From assembly GCA_028818695.1 (NCBI GenBank), contig JAPPNK010000006.1:33301-97300 (forward strand): a DNA stretch of 64,000 nucleotides, written 5' to 3'. The translations under genes and the position numbers were made by a program. Of this stretch, positions 44,107-51,879 are shown piece after piece. Numbering within the stretch: the first letter of the stretch is position 1; each line of letters starts with the position of its first letter. This stretch comes from Candidatus Poribacteria bacterium. GTDB lineage: Bacteria > Poribacteria > WGA-4E > GCA-2687025. The notes under the pieces are model-generated. The model was not told where the DNA came from. It saw only the letters and a program-made list of their open reading frames with translations, and did no database searches.

Positions 44107-45024
44107 ATGTTGGACGGCTGGGTACGGTTTGGATGGCAAGGGATGTCGGCGGAGATGCCGGCAGAGTGGGAGCTGGCCGGCGCGCCAAAGACGCATGATC
44201 CATGGGAAGGCTATCTTCGCCTGGACGACGCAAATCAGCCCCGCCTTGAGCTGAAATGGAGCCGAGCGCAGCGCAAATTCAACCTAGAAAAAACGGCAGA
44301 CCAGTACCTAAACGGAATTCAAAAAACCTACCGGAAACAGATCGGAAAAATCGAGATACGGCGCGACCTGCGCTTGATCCCAAAATCGGGCAAATACGCC
44401 GCGTTTTATGAAAATAAAGAGGCGCTCTTTTTCTCATGGAAAGGCGGATACAGGGCGTTTGGCGCCGTCATGCGCTGCGAACGTTGCTGCCGAGCTGTCA
44501 TGATACAGGCGATCGGTCCCCCCAGCGGCGAAAATCTGCGTCAAACGGCATTGCAGATCTTCAGCTCGTTTCGAAACTATCCTGAAAACGGCATGAACCT
44601 ATGGACAGCATACGGATTTGAGGTCGAGACGCCGAGGCGGTTCCGCCTTGAAAAAACGCAGTTCATGAACGGGTATCTGCTGTTCTCCTTCACAGACGGG
44701 GCAAGGCGCATCGCCGTTGAACGTTACGGGCTGGCGGACGCGCTTCTTGAGAATGCGAGCCTGGACGACTGGTTCCGCGGCGCCTATCGAAAAGAGATCA
44801 AAGGCTCCGTCCTGGCTGCAGACCCTGTCGAGGAGATGGACGGCGCTTACAGACTCTGGGATGTTCGGTTTCAAAAGCCGTGGGAGCGGCATTACCGACG
44901 GCCGACGACGCGCGGCTACTTCTGGAGCGATGAAAAAACGAACCGCATCTATGTCGCCCGCGCGATCGGCAAGGGACCGCTTGAACGATGGATACGCCCC
45001 ATCGCAGAGAGCATGCGCGGCTGA
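44107..45024 (+). CDS. Hypothetical protein with two related halves (operon of the giant permease)
   Basis: I do not recognise this 305-residue protein. It lacks a signal peptide and membrane helices. The two halves look alike: each opens with an aromatic-rich strand and the pattern of a Phe/Met-x-x-Glu-x-Pro turn (GMSAEMPAEWEL near 12 and GFEVETPRRFRL near 169), goes on to a GYL strand, and includes an Arg-rich helix. This suggests a duplicated domain, possibly a PsbP or DUF1795-like fold, which is a guess. CERCC near residue 123 could bind metal. Its stop overlaps the PqqD-like start (TGATG), so the two are coupled. Position between transporter parts suggests an accessory role. Confidence 0.72.
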   Translation: MLDGWVRFGWQGMSAEMPAEWELAGAPKTHDPWEGYLRLDDANQPRLELKWSRAQRKFNLEKTADQYLNGIQKTYRKQIGKIEIRRDLRLIPKSGKYAAFYENKEALFFSWKGGYRAFGAVMRCERCCRAVMIQAIGPPSGENLRQTALQIFSSFRNYPENGMNLWTAYGFEVETPRRFRLEKTQFMNGYLLFSFTDGARRIAVERYGLADALLENASLDDWFRGAYRKEIKGSVLAADPVEEMDGAYRLWDVRFQKPWERHYRRPTTRGYFWSDEKTNRIYVARAIGKGPLERWIRPIAESMRG

Positions 45025-45485
45025 TGAGACAGGCGTTGAACCGCGCGCTGATCGCCCTTCGCTTGAAAAAGCGCCCGCCTGTTCAACGCAACCGCGCAGA
45101 TGTGCTGCAGTCGGTGCCGTTCCGCAACCCGAAGGTGAAGTGGGAAACGGACGAACGGGGCGAGGTGTCGCTCATCATACCGGCAGACCAGAAGCGGCTT
45201 TTCCGCATTTTGATTCGGCTGATGGATCTGCCGAAAACGCGCGTCGTCCTCCTAGACAAGGTCGGTTCGTTTGTGTGGCAGGAGTGCGACGGCGAGCAGA
45301 CCTTTGAGCAGATTTCGCACCGTTTGTCGGAACGTTTTCGAATGACGCGCCGGGAGTCGGAGACGTCGCTGGCGGCGTTCTTCCGCAATCTCGGAAAACG
45401 CGGTATACTGGCATTTGCCGCGCCGAAAGCGGCTAAAGACGCTATTCAAAGCGCAAAAAGAGGAAAGGCGGGAAAAAGCGGATGA
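45024..45485 (+). CDS. PqqD-like protein
   Basis: This small cytoplasmic protein (153 residues from the ATG at 45024) has a PqqD-like winged-helix domain: VVLLDKVGSFVWQECDGEQT then FEQISHRLSERF and a helix with SLAAFFRNLGKRGIL. PqqD-type domains bind leader peptides in peptide-derived natural product pathways, and variants occur as stand-alone or fused modules in many envelope loci. An earlier ATG at 44988 is possible but overlaps the upstream gene by 37 bp. Its ATGA end overlaps the ATPase start. No radical-SAM enzyme or obvious precursor peptide gene is nearby, so a classical role in cofactor or RiPP synthesis is not supported here. Confidence 0.8.
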   Translation: MRQALNRALIALRLKKRPPVQRNRADVLQSVPFRNPKVKWETDERGEVSLIIPADQKRLFRILIRLMDLPKTRVVLLDKVGSFVWQECDGEQTFEQISHRLSERFRMTRRESETSLAAFFRNLGKRGILAFAAPKAAKDAIQSAKRGKAGKSG

Positions 45486-46261
45486 TTCCAGAGCAAGCGG
45501 CCGCCGCGGCGGTGCCGTCGCAGATCGTCGAGAACGCGGTGCGCGTTCGAAACGTCGTCAAGAAATACGAGATGGGCGACGTAGTCGTAGAGGCGCTGCG
45601 CGGGGTGAATTTAGAGATACGGCGCGGGGAATATATCTCCATCGTCGGACCGTCGGGATCGGGCAAATCGACGCTCTTCAACATGGTCGGCGGACTCGAT
45701 AAGCCGACGGAAGGGCGCGTTTACATTGACGAGGTGGACATCGCGCAGCTGGACGCCTATGAGCTGGCATGGCTGCGCTGCCGCAAGATCGGGTATATTT
45801 TTCAGACCTTCAACCTGATACCGGTCATGACGGCGCTGGAGAATGTGACGCTGCCGATGATCTTCGCAGGCGGAACGGGAGACGATTCCATCGAGAAAGG
45901 GGCGCAGATTTTGGGCATGGTGGGGCTGGGCGACCGGCTTCGGCATAAGCCGGTGGAGCTGTCGGGGGGGCAGCAGCAGCGGGTGGCGATCGCCCGCGCG
46001 TTTGCGAACGACCCGTCCATCATTTTGGCGGATGAACCGACAGGGAACCTGGACACGAAGACGGGGATAGAGATCATCAACCTGTTGAAGGAGCTGAATG
46101 CGGAGAAGAACACGACGATCATCACGGCGACGCATGACTTGAAAATGCTGGATGTGTCCGACCGCATCATTCATATACAGGACGGGCGCGTGTCGAAGAT
46201 TGAGACGCGCGCCGAAGCGAATCTTGATGTGGGGAGACTTGACGGACAGGAAGTGGGGTAA
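45482..46261 (+). CDS. ABC transporter ATPase (MacB/LolD type) of the giant-permease operon
   Basis: This 259-residue ATP-binding subunit has Walker A GPSGSGKST near residue 57, Q-loop in YIFQTFNLIPVMTALENV, signature LSGGQQQR near 160, Walker B IILADEPTG and H-loop ITATHD. The Q-loop region and length are typical of the MacB/LolD/FtsE group, which drives mechanotransmission by FtsX-like permeases instead of classic pore transport. The only FtsX-like permease in this operon is the giant protein, so they are likely partners. The first 20 residues (rich in Ala/Val) are an extra extension. It is followed after 3 bp by the TIM-barrel gene. Confidence 0.93.
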   Translation: MIPEQAAAAAVPSQIVENAVRVRNVVKKYEMGDVVVEALRGVNLEIRRGEYISIVGPSGSGKSTLFNMVGGLDKPTEGRVYIDEVDIAQLDAYELAWLRCRKIGYIFQTFNLIPVMTALENVTLPMIFAGGTGDDSIEKGAQILGMVGLGDRLRHKPVELSGGQQQRVAIARAFANDPSIILADEPTGNLDTKTGIEIINLLKELNAEKNTTIITATHDLKMLDVSDRIIHIQDGRVSKIETRAEANLDVGRLDGQEVG

Positions 46262-46264
46262 ACA

Positions 46265-47116
46265 ATGTACCGAAACTTATCGCCCGGCGCTGTCGGCATT
46301 CATGCCGACACGATTGAAAAAGGGCTGCATTACGCGAAGATCGGCGGTTTTCAGGGGCTTGATCTGAATCTGGGTCAAGCGCATCAACTGGGAGCGTCGG
46401 CGGTCAAGGATATGTATGACGAAGCGGGAATCCGCATCGGCGCATGGCCGCTGCCCGTTCATTGGAACGGAACCGACGCGCAATTTTACGAGAGCCTGTC
46501 CAAGCTGCCGGAACACGCGCAGCTGGCGGCGGAGCTGGAATCGTACCGAACCATGACATGGGTCGCAGGATGGTCAAACGACAAAACGCGGCAGGAGCAG
46601 TTCGACTTCTTCGTCCACCGGTTCGGTCTCACGGCGAAGGTACTGCTCGACTACGGATGCGTTCTCGGCCTTGAGTTCATCGGTCCGCACACCTCGCGCC
46701 GCGGCGCCCGATACGGCTGCGTCTATACGATGGACGCGATGCTGGCGATCGGATGCGCCATCGGCACGGGAAACGTCGGGCTGCTGCTTGACTGCTGGCA
46801 CTGGTACACATGCCAAAGCACGCTCACCGACCTGCGCCAGCTCGTGGCGGAGGAGGTGGTCTATGTCCATGTGAACGACGCGCCGGCGGGCGTTGACGTC
46901 CTAGAGCAGATCGACAGCGTCCGCTGCCTGCCGGGCGAAACGGGCGTCATCGATCTGGTCGGATTCTTGCAGGCGCTGAACGAGATCGGTTTTGACGGTC
47001 CTGTCACGCCGGAGCCGTTCAGCAAGAAACTGAACAGCATCGAAGATAAGGACGAGGCGGCGCGCGTTGTCGGGAACGCGCTTAAAGAGGTCTGGGATCA
47101 AGCGGGGCTGGACTGA
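46265..47116 (+). CDS. Sugar phosphate isomerase/epimerase-like TIM-barrel protein
   Basis: This 283-residue protein fits the xylose isomerase-like AP endonuclease 2 superfamily. The visible metal and substrate residues are GLEFIGPHTSR (metal Glu), LLLDCWHWYTC (Asp and His) and VYVHVNDAP (His-x-Asp), with PEPFSKKL giving the last Glu. Such proteins isomerise or epimerise sugars, inositols or hydroxypyruvate. No signal peptide is present. It starts 3 bp after the ABC ATPase, so it may be on the same transcript although no functional link is obvious. Length is normal for the family. Exact substrate unknown. Confidence 0.88.
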   Translation: MYRNLSPGAVGIHADTIEKGLHYAKIGGFQGLDLNLGQAHQLGASAVKDMYDEAGIRIGAWPLPVHWNGTDAQFYESLSKLPEHAQLAAELESYRTMTWVAGWSNDKTRQEQFDFFVHRFGLTAKVLLDYGCVLGLEFIGPHTSRRGARYGCVYTMDAMLAIGCAIGTGNVGLLLDCWHWYTCQSTLTDLRQLVAEEVVYVHVNDAPAGVDVLEQIDSVRCLPGETGVIDLVGFLQALNEIGFDGPVTPEPFSKKLNSIEDKDEAARVVGNALKEVWDQAGLD

Positions 47117-47120
47117 AACC

Positions 47121-48389
47121 ATGCCCAACCATGAAGAGCGTTACGACAACCCGCTCTTTGAGAGCGAAGAGGCGCCGGCGGCGGAGAAGCGGCGCCTACT
47201 AGGATCCGCGGAGCTGCCGCTGGAGGATTGCCTTGCCGTCCTTGAAAGCGGCGCGTCCACCGCCGAGAAGCGGGAGGCGGCCGCCTCTATCGGACGAAAG
47301 CGCGACCCGTCTCTCAAGCCGATCTTGATGCAATACTCGGCGCATGCTAATCCGGAGGTCGCGCTTCAGGCGGTTCGCGGGCTGCTTGTTTTTCGTTCGG
47401 ATCCGTCCGTCGTTGAGTTTTTGAACTCGCTGCGGAATCATCCGAACGACATGATTCAGGACATCGCGGAGCAGGAGCTGGAGGGGAATGCGCCGGTTGA
47501 GGAGGGACCGCATGCGGCGTCTCCCGACTTCATGAAGAACGCGGCCGTTCAAGGAGATGTGTTGCAGACGCTGGAGCATGTCCCTTCGGCGTCCGTTCAC
47601 CTGACCTTCACATCTCCGCCGTATTACAACGCGCGCGACTATGCGATCTACGGCAGCTACGGCGAATACCTGAACTTTTTAGAGGAGGCGTTTCGCGCCG
47701 TCCATCGGGTGACGAAGGAGGGGCGGTTTTTCATTTTAAACACGTCGCCGGTGATCATTCCGCGGGCGGGGCGCAAGTATTCCAGCCGGCGGTATGCGGT
47801 TCCGTTCGACCTGCATGCGCGGTTGACGCCAATGGGCTGGGAATTCATTGACGACATTGTCTGGGCGAAGCCGGACAAGAGCGTTAAAAACCGGGTCGCG
47901 GGGTTTGAGACGAACCGGACGCCGTTGACCTACAAAGCGAACGCTCGGACGGAATATGTGATGGTGTATCGGAAGAAGTCGCGGAGGTTGATCGACTGGA
48001 ACCTGCGGCAGTATTCTAAAGACGCCGCGCGGCGCAGCAAGGTAGACGATGATTTTGAGCGTTCGAATGTGTGGGAGATTGCGCCGGCGTCCGACCGCGT
48101 CCATAGCGCCGTGTTTCCGTTGAAGCTGTGTATGCAGGCGGTGAAGCTGTACTCGTTTCGGGGCGATCTGGCGTTCGATCCGTTTGGCGGAAGCGGAACG
48201 CTCGGTAAGGCGGCTCTGCTGCTGGGGCGTTATTTCTTCATGACGGAGCTTCATCCGCAGTATATCGCGCGGATGCGGCAGAATGTACGCAATGAAGAAA
48301 CGCTTTCGGACCGCCCCGCCCGTTTTATGGATGTGTCCCAGTTTGCTGCGGAGGCGAAGCAGTGGGAGTTGTCTTGCGCCGAGAAATAG
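47121..48389 (+). CDS. DNA methyltransferase with N-terminal HEAT-like repeats (restriction locus 2)
   Basis: The protein (422 residues from the ATG at 47121) has HEAT/armadillo-like helical repeats at about residues 30-120 (TAEKREAAASIGRKRD, NPEVALQAVRGLL), then a beta-class DNA methyltransferase: motif IV TSPPYYNARDY near residue 167 and the AdoMet motif I FDPFGGSGTLGKAALLLG near 352. TSPPY and motif order match N4-cytosine enzymes such as those of the CfrBI type. It overlaps the endonuclease gene by 28 bp and starts 4 bp after the TIM-barrel gene. The HEAT module is an unusual addition; it could bind DNA or regulate the enzyme. Confidence 0.88.
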   Translation: MPNHEERYDNPLFESEEAPAAEKRRLLGSAELPLEDCLAVLESGASTAEKREAAASIGRKRDPSLKPILMQYSAHANPEVALQAVRGLLVFRSDPSVVEFLNSLRNHPNDMIQDIAEQELEGNAPVEEGPHAASPDFMKNAAVQGDVLQTLEHVPSASVHLTFTSPPYYNARDYAIYGSYGEYLNFLEEAFRAVHRVTKEGRFFILNTSPVIIPRAGRKYSSRRYAVPFDLHARLTPMGWEFIDDIVWAKPDKSVKNRVAGFETNRTPLTYKANARTEYVMVYRKKSRRLIDWNLRQYSKDAARRSKVDDDFERSNVWEIAPASDRVHSAVFPLKLCMQAVKLYSFRGDLAFDPFGGSGTLGKAALLLGRYFFMTELHPQYIARMRQNVRNEETLSDRPARFMDVSQFAAEAKQWELSCAEK

Positions 48390-49279
48390 CGGCGTCGGTC
48401 GTCCGGCGCGCCTTGAGAGGGGTTGATCATCGCGAATTAGTGGTGGACCTGATCGACGGCGCATTTGTGAGTGAAGCCATCGACTTCTTCAAGCAGATCG
48501 TAAGCGCGAAGATGGAGCGGGAATCGATCACATTAGAATGGTATAAATCCCATTTTTTGGATAAGGATTTGGACAAAGCGGAGTTGGCGAACAACGCCGG
48601 CCTGAATATCAAGACGATCAACAACAGGCGTCAAACCACGCGCAAAGAAGTCGTCATCGAAGAATCGCTGGCTCACTTAGATAAGTTTGTCGATCTGATC
48701 AATACGCTGGACGACGACAGCGTCAACATCGACCTATCCCTGACATTTCGAGAGGTGACGGTTCGCCTGAACTTAAATGAAAGTTTGGTAGTTATCAATG
48801 CGCTTGCTGTGAAGTGGGCGTCTTTGCGCGGCGGAGCATGGAGCGCCGTCGGCAAGCAGGTTGAAGGTCCCTTAATGGAAGCCCTATGCCGTCTGTTTCA
48901 AGTTGACGAGCGGCATTTTACGCGGTCCATTACAGACGACGAGTCGCTTCGGGAAGTGGACTACTACCTTCTGCCGCCCAGCGGAGAGCGGCTGAAATGT
49001 GAAGTGAAACTCATGGGCAGAGGAAACCCTGAAAGCGCCGACGTTGTGCTGGCGAGAAGCAGCAAGATATTTGTGGCGAGCGTGTTGTCTGACTTAAACA
49101 AAAAGCAGCTCCAAGACAGAGGCATCTACTGGACGGAGCTGCAGACGACAAACGGATTCCTCCGCTTCAAAGAAACGCTCAACGGCGTCGGGATTCCATA
49201 TACTGATTTAGCGAAGAAGTCAGACTATTCGCGCGATATCGATCGCGCCGTTCAATTGACGTTTCGAGGAAATCGCTGA
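48362..49279 (+). CDS. CfrBI-like type II restriction endonuclease
   Basis: This 305-residue protein is a likely type II endonuclease. A PD-(D/E)XK-like core is visible: LREVDYYLLPPSGERL followed by KCEVKLMGRGNPESADVVLA, in which the Asp and the Glu-x-Lys would form the active site; then SKIFVASVLSDLNKKQL. This pattern is what I associate with CfrBI-family enzymes, whose partner is an N4-cytosine methyltransferase as here. The start is GTG at 48362, overlapping the methyltransferase end; a later start is possible. The N-terminal half is helical with a possible DNA-binding segment (NNAGLNIKTINNRR). The endonuclease role is well supported by pairing; the family name less so. Confidence 0.78.
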   Translation: MGVVLRREIAASVVRRALRGVDHRELVVDLIDGAFVSEAIDFFKQIVSAKMERESITLEWYKSHFLDKDLDKAELANNAGLNIKTINNRRQTTRKEVVIEESLAHLDKFVDLINTLDDDSVNIDLSLTFREVTVRLNLNESLVVINALAVKWASLRGGAWSAVGKQVEGPLMEALCRLFQVDERHFTRSITDDESLREVDYYLLPPSGERLKCEVKLMGRGNPESADVVLARSSKIFVASVLSDLNKKQLQDRGIYWTELQTTNGFLRFKETLNGVGIPYTDLAKKSDYSRDIDRAVQLTFRGNR

Positions 49280-49303
49280 AAACGCTTCAAAACCGCAAAA
49301 CGC

Positions 49304-49333
49304 TTGACTCGACCGCCCGCCGCATGTTATAAA
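49304..49333 (+). promoter_or_regulatory. Sigma-70-type promoter of the second envelope operon
   Basis: TTGACT (49304-49309) and TATAAA (49328-49333) are 18 bp apart. Transcription would begin near 49340, which argues that the first gene starts at the ATG at 49371 and not at 49338. Confidence 0.7.
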
Positions 49334-49370
49334 GTAAATGAACGGCATAACGAAGTACATGAGCGGAACG

Positions 49371-49751
49371 ATGCGCAAAAAGAACCATCAGCGCGTTCAA
49401 TATGCCGCCGCCGTTTTTCTGATTATAGCGGCGCTGGCGACTCTCCCGACGGCGTTTATCCTGGCGTCCTATGCCGACGCCTCGCCGACGGAGTTCGCCT
49501 GCTGCTGCGGGACGGCTGAGCCGCTCTGCTCTAGCGACTGCTCCGTCGAGGAGAGCGCCGATCCCCGTCCGTTCATCCCTGCTCAAACGGTCGATTTCGA
49601 GAATCCACATGTTGTCGGGACGGCGGAACAGCCTGACCCGTTGAATCTCCCCGTTTCCCGCGCCGTTTCCATCCTAGACCGTCCATCTCCCAACCCGCCT
49701 CAATCTGCGTCCGCAGCAAACCCCTCCAGAGCGCCGCCCTTCTCCGTCTGA
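49371..49751 (+). CDS. Small exported Cys-rich protein
   Basis: This protein of 126 residues (from the ATG at 49371; the longer frame from 49338 would begin at the transcript start) has a basic N-terminus and one hydrophobic helix (VQYAAAVFLIIAALATLPTAF), acting as a signal peptide or anchor. Just after it lies a compact cysteine cluster, FACCCGTAEPLCSSDCSVEE, followed by a Pro-rich, disordered tail. Five to six cysteines in 16 residues suggest metal binding or disulfides. No family recognised. It leads a co-directional set of seven genes; in that context it may bind a metal or act in redox handling at the envelope, which is inference. Confidence 0.65.
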   Translation: MRKKNHQRVQYAAAVFLIIAALATLPTAFILASYADASPTEFACCCGTAEPLCSSDCSVEESADPRPFIPAQTVDFENPHVVGTAEQPDPLNLPVSRAVSILDRPSPNPPQSASAANPSRAPPFSV

Positions 49752-49816
49752 TTTCGTCAAGACCAGCGCGCTCAAACTAATCCTACGTTTAAACACGCAG
49801 CCGAAGGCGTTTCCCA

Positions 49817-50809
49817 ATGTGGAAACTGCGTTTCATCTTCATATACGCTTCATGGACGGCTCTCATCGCCGTCATGCCTGCGCCCATCCGCGCCGATGGA
49901 TCCATCAACGGCGAGATCTTTTTGGCAAACGGCGGCGCGGCGCGCAGCGACGGATCGCTCATACGGACACACCGCCTGTCTGCAGGAATTGACGCCGTTC
50001 AATTCTTGTCAAACGAGAGCGGCGACTGGGCGACCGCCGCCCTGCAGCTGCGGTACGCGAATGCGCAGAACCTCGCCATGGACAACCGATTCGACAACCG
50101 ATTCATTCAGAGAAACGGCGACTGGAGCGCCGAAATCCATGACGCCTACATCAACCTGAGAGGGATGAACGGACGCGCCAACCTGCGCCTCGGACGGTTC
50201 AAAACGCCGTTTGGGCTGAACCCGGTCATCGACTTCCACACGGAGCTGATCCCAAGCCTCGCAATGTCGAACGGGATTCCAGCGCGCCGATGGGGAGCCT
50301 CGCTGAACGGGCAGCTGGACAGCTTCGACTATGAAGCGGCCGTTCTTGGAGGAAACCTGCGCAACCCGCTCGACAAAAAAGCCGGCGAATGGACGGCGTC
50401 CGCGCGCGTTCAGCCCTATTCGGACGGCGTCATGCAGTACGGGCTGTCGGCGCTGTGGAAACATCAGGCGGGCGAGTCGATCCAAGACGGGGAGCAGCGC
50501 GCCGCGTTCGACCTGCGAACCGTCTTCTTCGCCTTCAACGGAACGATTGAGCCGCGCATCGAACTGTCGGTTGGACGGAAGGGCGGGAAGCGGATCTTCG
50601 GCATCGAAGCGACAGCCGACCGACCGATGGACCCTTGGCGGTTGACCTTGAGCGCGCGCGCTCATCAGGACGACGCATGGGCGATCGCCTCGCTGCGCCG
50701 AGAATTCAGCGGCGGTCCGTTCTCGTTAGCGTGGGAGACGGCGTTCACTCAAGAGTTAACGGACCCGCGTCGTCCAGCTCTTCTCATGCTCTTTTACACT
50801 GCATTTTGA
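49817..50809 (+). CDS. Porin-like outer-membrane beta-barrel protein
   Basis: This 330-residue protein has a signal peptide (residues 1-26, ending PIRA-DG) and alternating amphipathic strands ending in a terminal Phe (LFYTAF), the usual insertion signal for outer-membrane barrels. The segment ANLRLGRFKTPFGLNPVIDF resembles phosphate-selective porin (OprP/OprO) and short porin proteins, in which GRFKTPFG marks a barrel strand and constriction loop. Roughly 14-16 strands are possible. It is 65 bp after the Cys-rich gene and 12 bp before the FMN_bind-like gene, so it belongs to the same operon. The solute is not predictable. Confidence 0.8.
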   Translation: MWKLRFIFIYASWTALIAVMPAPIRADGSINGEIFLANGGAARSDGSLIRTHRLSAGIDAVQFLSNESGDWATAALQLRYANAQNLAMDNRFDNRFIQRNGDWSAEIHDAYINLRGMNGRANLRLGRFKTPFGLNPVIDFHTELIPSLAMSNGIPARRWGASLNGQLDSFDYEAAVLGGNLRNPLDKKAGEWTASARVQPYSDGVMQYGLSALWKHQAGESIQDGEQRAAFDLRTVFFAFNGTIEPRIELSVGRKGGKRIFGIEATADRPMDPWRLTLSARAHQDDAWAIASLRREFSGGPFSLAWETAFTQELTDPRRPALLMLFYTAF

Positions 50810-50821
50810 AAGGAATGCGCC

Positions 50822-51460
50822 ATGAAACGAATCGCTCTGTTTGCCGCCTTCATGATCGCCGCCGCGCTGCCTAACGGCGCCGAAGCGATCACGGCATGCA
50901 AACTTCAACAACCGGACAGGGATATTCGCAAGTTTTTCCCTGAATCGACCGGTTACAAAACGATCGTCTCTTCGCTCAAAAAAGCGGACGGGGAGGAGCT
51001 TCTCCAAGAGTTCGAAGAACGCCTTGGCGACAAACTCGACAAAAAATACGAAGCCATCGACGTCGAACACACCACCTATATGGTTCTCAAAGATGAAGAG
51101 CCGATCGGCTATGTCTCCGGCGTGAACCAAAAGGGGCAATTCGGCGCGATGCAGGTCTTCACAGCGACCGACCTGGAAGGAAAGATCCTGACGGTGTCGT
51201 ACCAGCGGGTCGTTTCGCCGCACGCGAAAGCGTTGAAGGGCAAAGAGACGCTGCTTCAGTTCAAAGACCTGACGCTCGGCGACTTCTACCTGAACACCAA
51301 AAAGGCGGCGGCTCTGCTTCCGCCCAACGAAAAAAGCGCCGTCGATTTCAAAGCGACGGTGCGCGCTGTTCGCAAAAACCTGATCTATTCCGACATCTTC
51401 AACCTGAACCGAAAGCACGACAAACAGTTCCTTGAAAGCAAGAAAGGAAAACTCAAATGA
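50822..51460 (+). CDS. Exported FMN_bind-like protein
   Basis: The 212-residue protein has a signal peptide (residues 1-22, ending AEA) and a domain that resembles FMN_bind proteins: GYVSGVNQKGQFGAMQVFTA, TDLEGKILTVSYQRV. In that family FMN is bound covalently to a Thr in a S/T-G-A-T motif, but I cannot find it here, so the cofactor may be absent or bound differently. CKLQQPDRDIRKFFPEST near the N-terminus matches the start of similar stand-alone proteins. GAAAGGAAT lies before the ATG. The gene ends inside the start of the lipoprotein gene (ATGA overlap). A redox function at the periplasmic face is plausible but unproven. Confidence 0.68.
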   Translation: MKRIALFAAFMIAAALPNGAEAITACKLQQPDRDIRKFFPESTGYKTIVSSLKKADGEELLQEFEERLGDKLDKKYEAIDVEHTTYMVLKDEEPIGYVSGVNQKGQFGAMQVFTATDLEGKILTVSYQRVVSPHAKALKGKETLLQFKDLTLGDFYLNTKKAAALLPPNEKSAVDFKATVRAVRKNLIYSDIFNLNRKHDKQFLESKKGKLK

Positions 51461-51861
51461 ACATTCGCCTCGCAACGATCCGCAACAGCTTCTTCGTCTT
51501 CGCTCTCGCCTCCGCCGCGCTTCTAATCGGCTGCGGAAAGTCCGGCGAGAAGTCCTACGGAAAAGCGGTCACCGTGACGGAAACCACATCCATTGCCGAC
51601 ATCAAGGCGAACCCTGAAGAGTACCATGACAAAACGGTCCGCATCGAAGGCAAAATCACCCAGGTGTGCCAAGACCATGGCTGCTGGTTCCATGTCGCCG
51701 ACGAGACGCAGCAGATCAAAGTGGACCTTGAAATGCATCGGAGCGATACATACACGATCCCGAAAAACTCGAAAGGGAAAAGATCGGTTATCCAGGGCAT
51801 CGTCCACTTTTCCGAAAATTCGCCGGTGTATATCCGCGGCTTCGGCAACACAATCGAATGA
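51457..51861 (+). CDS. DUF4920-like OB-fold lipoprotein
   Basis: This 134-residue lipoprotein has a signal sequence ending in the lipobox LIGC (Cys near 27). The mature part has an OB-fold-like domain: KTVRIEGKITQVCQDHGCWF and later KVDLEMHRSDTYTIPKNSKG, which is the pattern of DUF4920-type proteins, in which the C-x-x-x-G-C-W motif may coordinate metal or form a disulfide. It overlaps the FMN_bind-like gene by 4 bp and precedes the permease by 18 bp. Position between a periplasmic redox-like protein and an ABC permease suggests an envelope role, possibly as a substrate or partner of the transporter. Confidence 0.8.
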   Translation: MNIRLATIRNSFFVFALASAALLIGCGKSGEKSYGKAVTVTETTSIADIKANPEEYHDKTVRIEGKITQVCQDHGCWFHVADETQQIKVDLEMHRSDTYTIPKNSKGKRSVIQGIVHFSENSPVYIRGFGNTIE

Positions 51862-51879
51862 CGTGAAAGGAAACATGAC

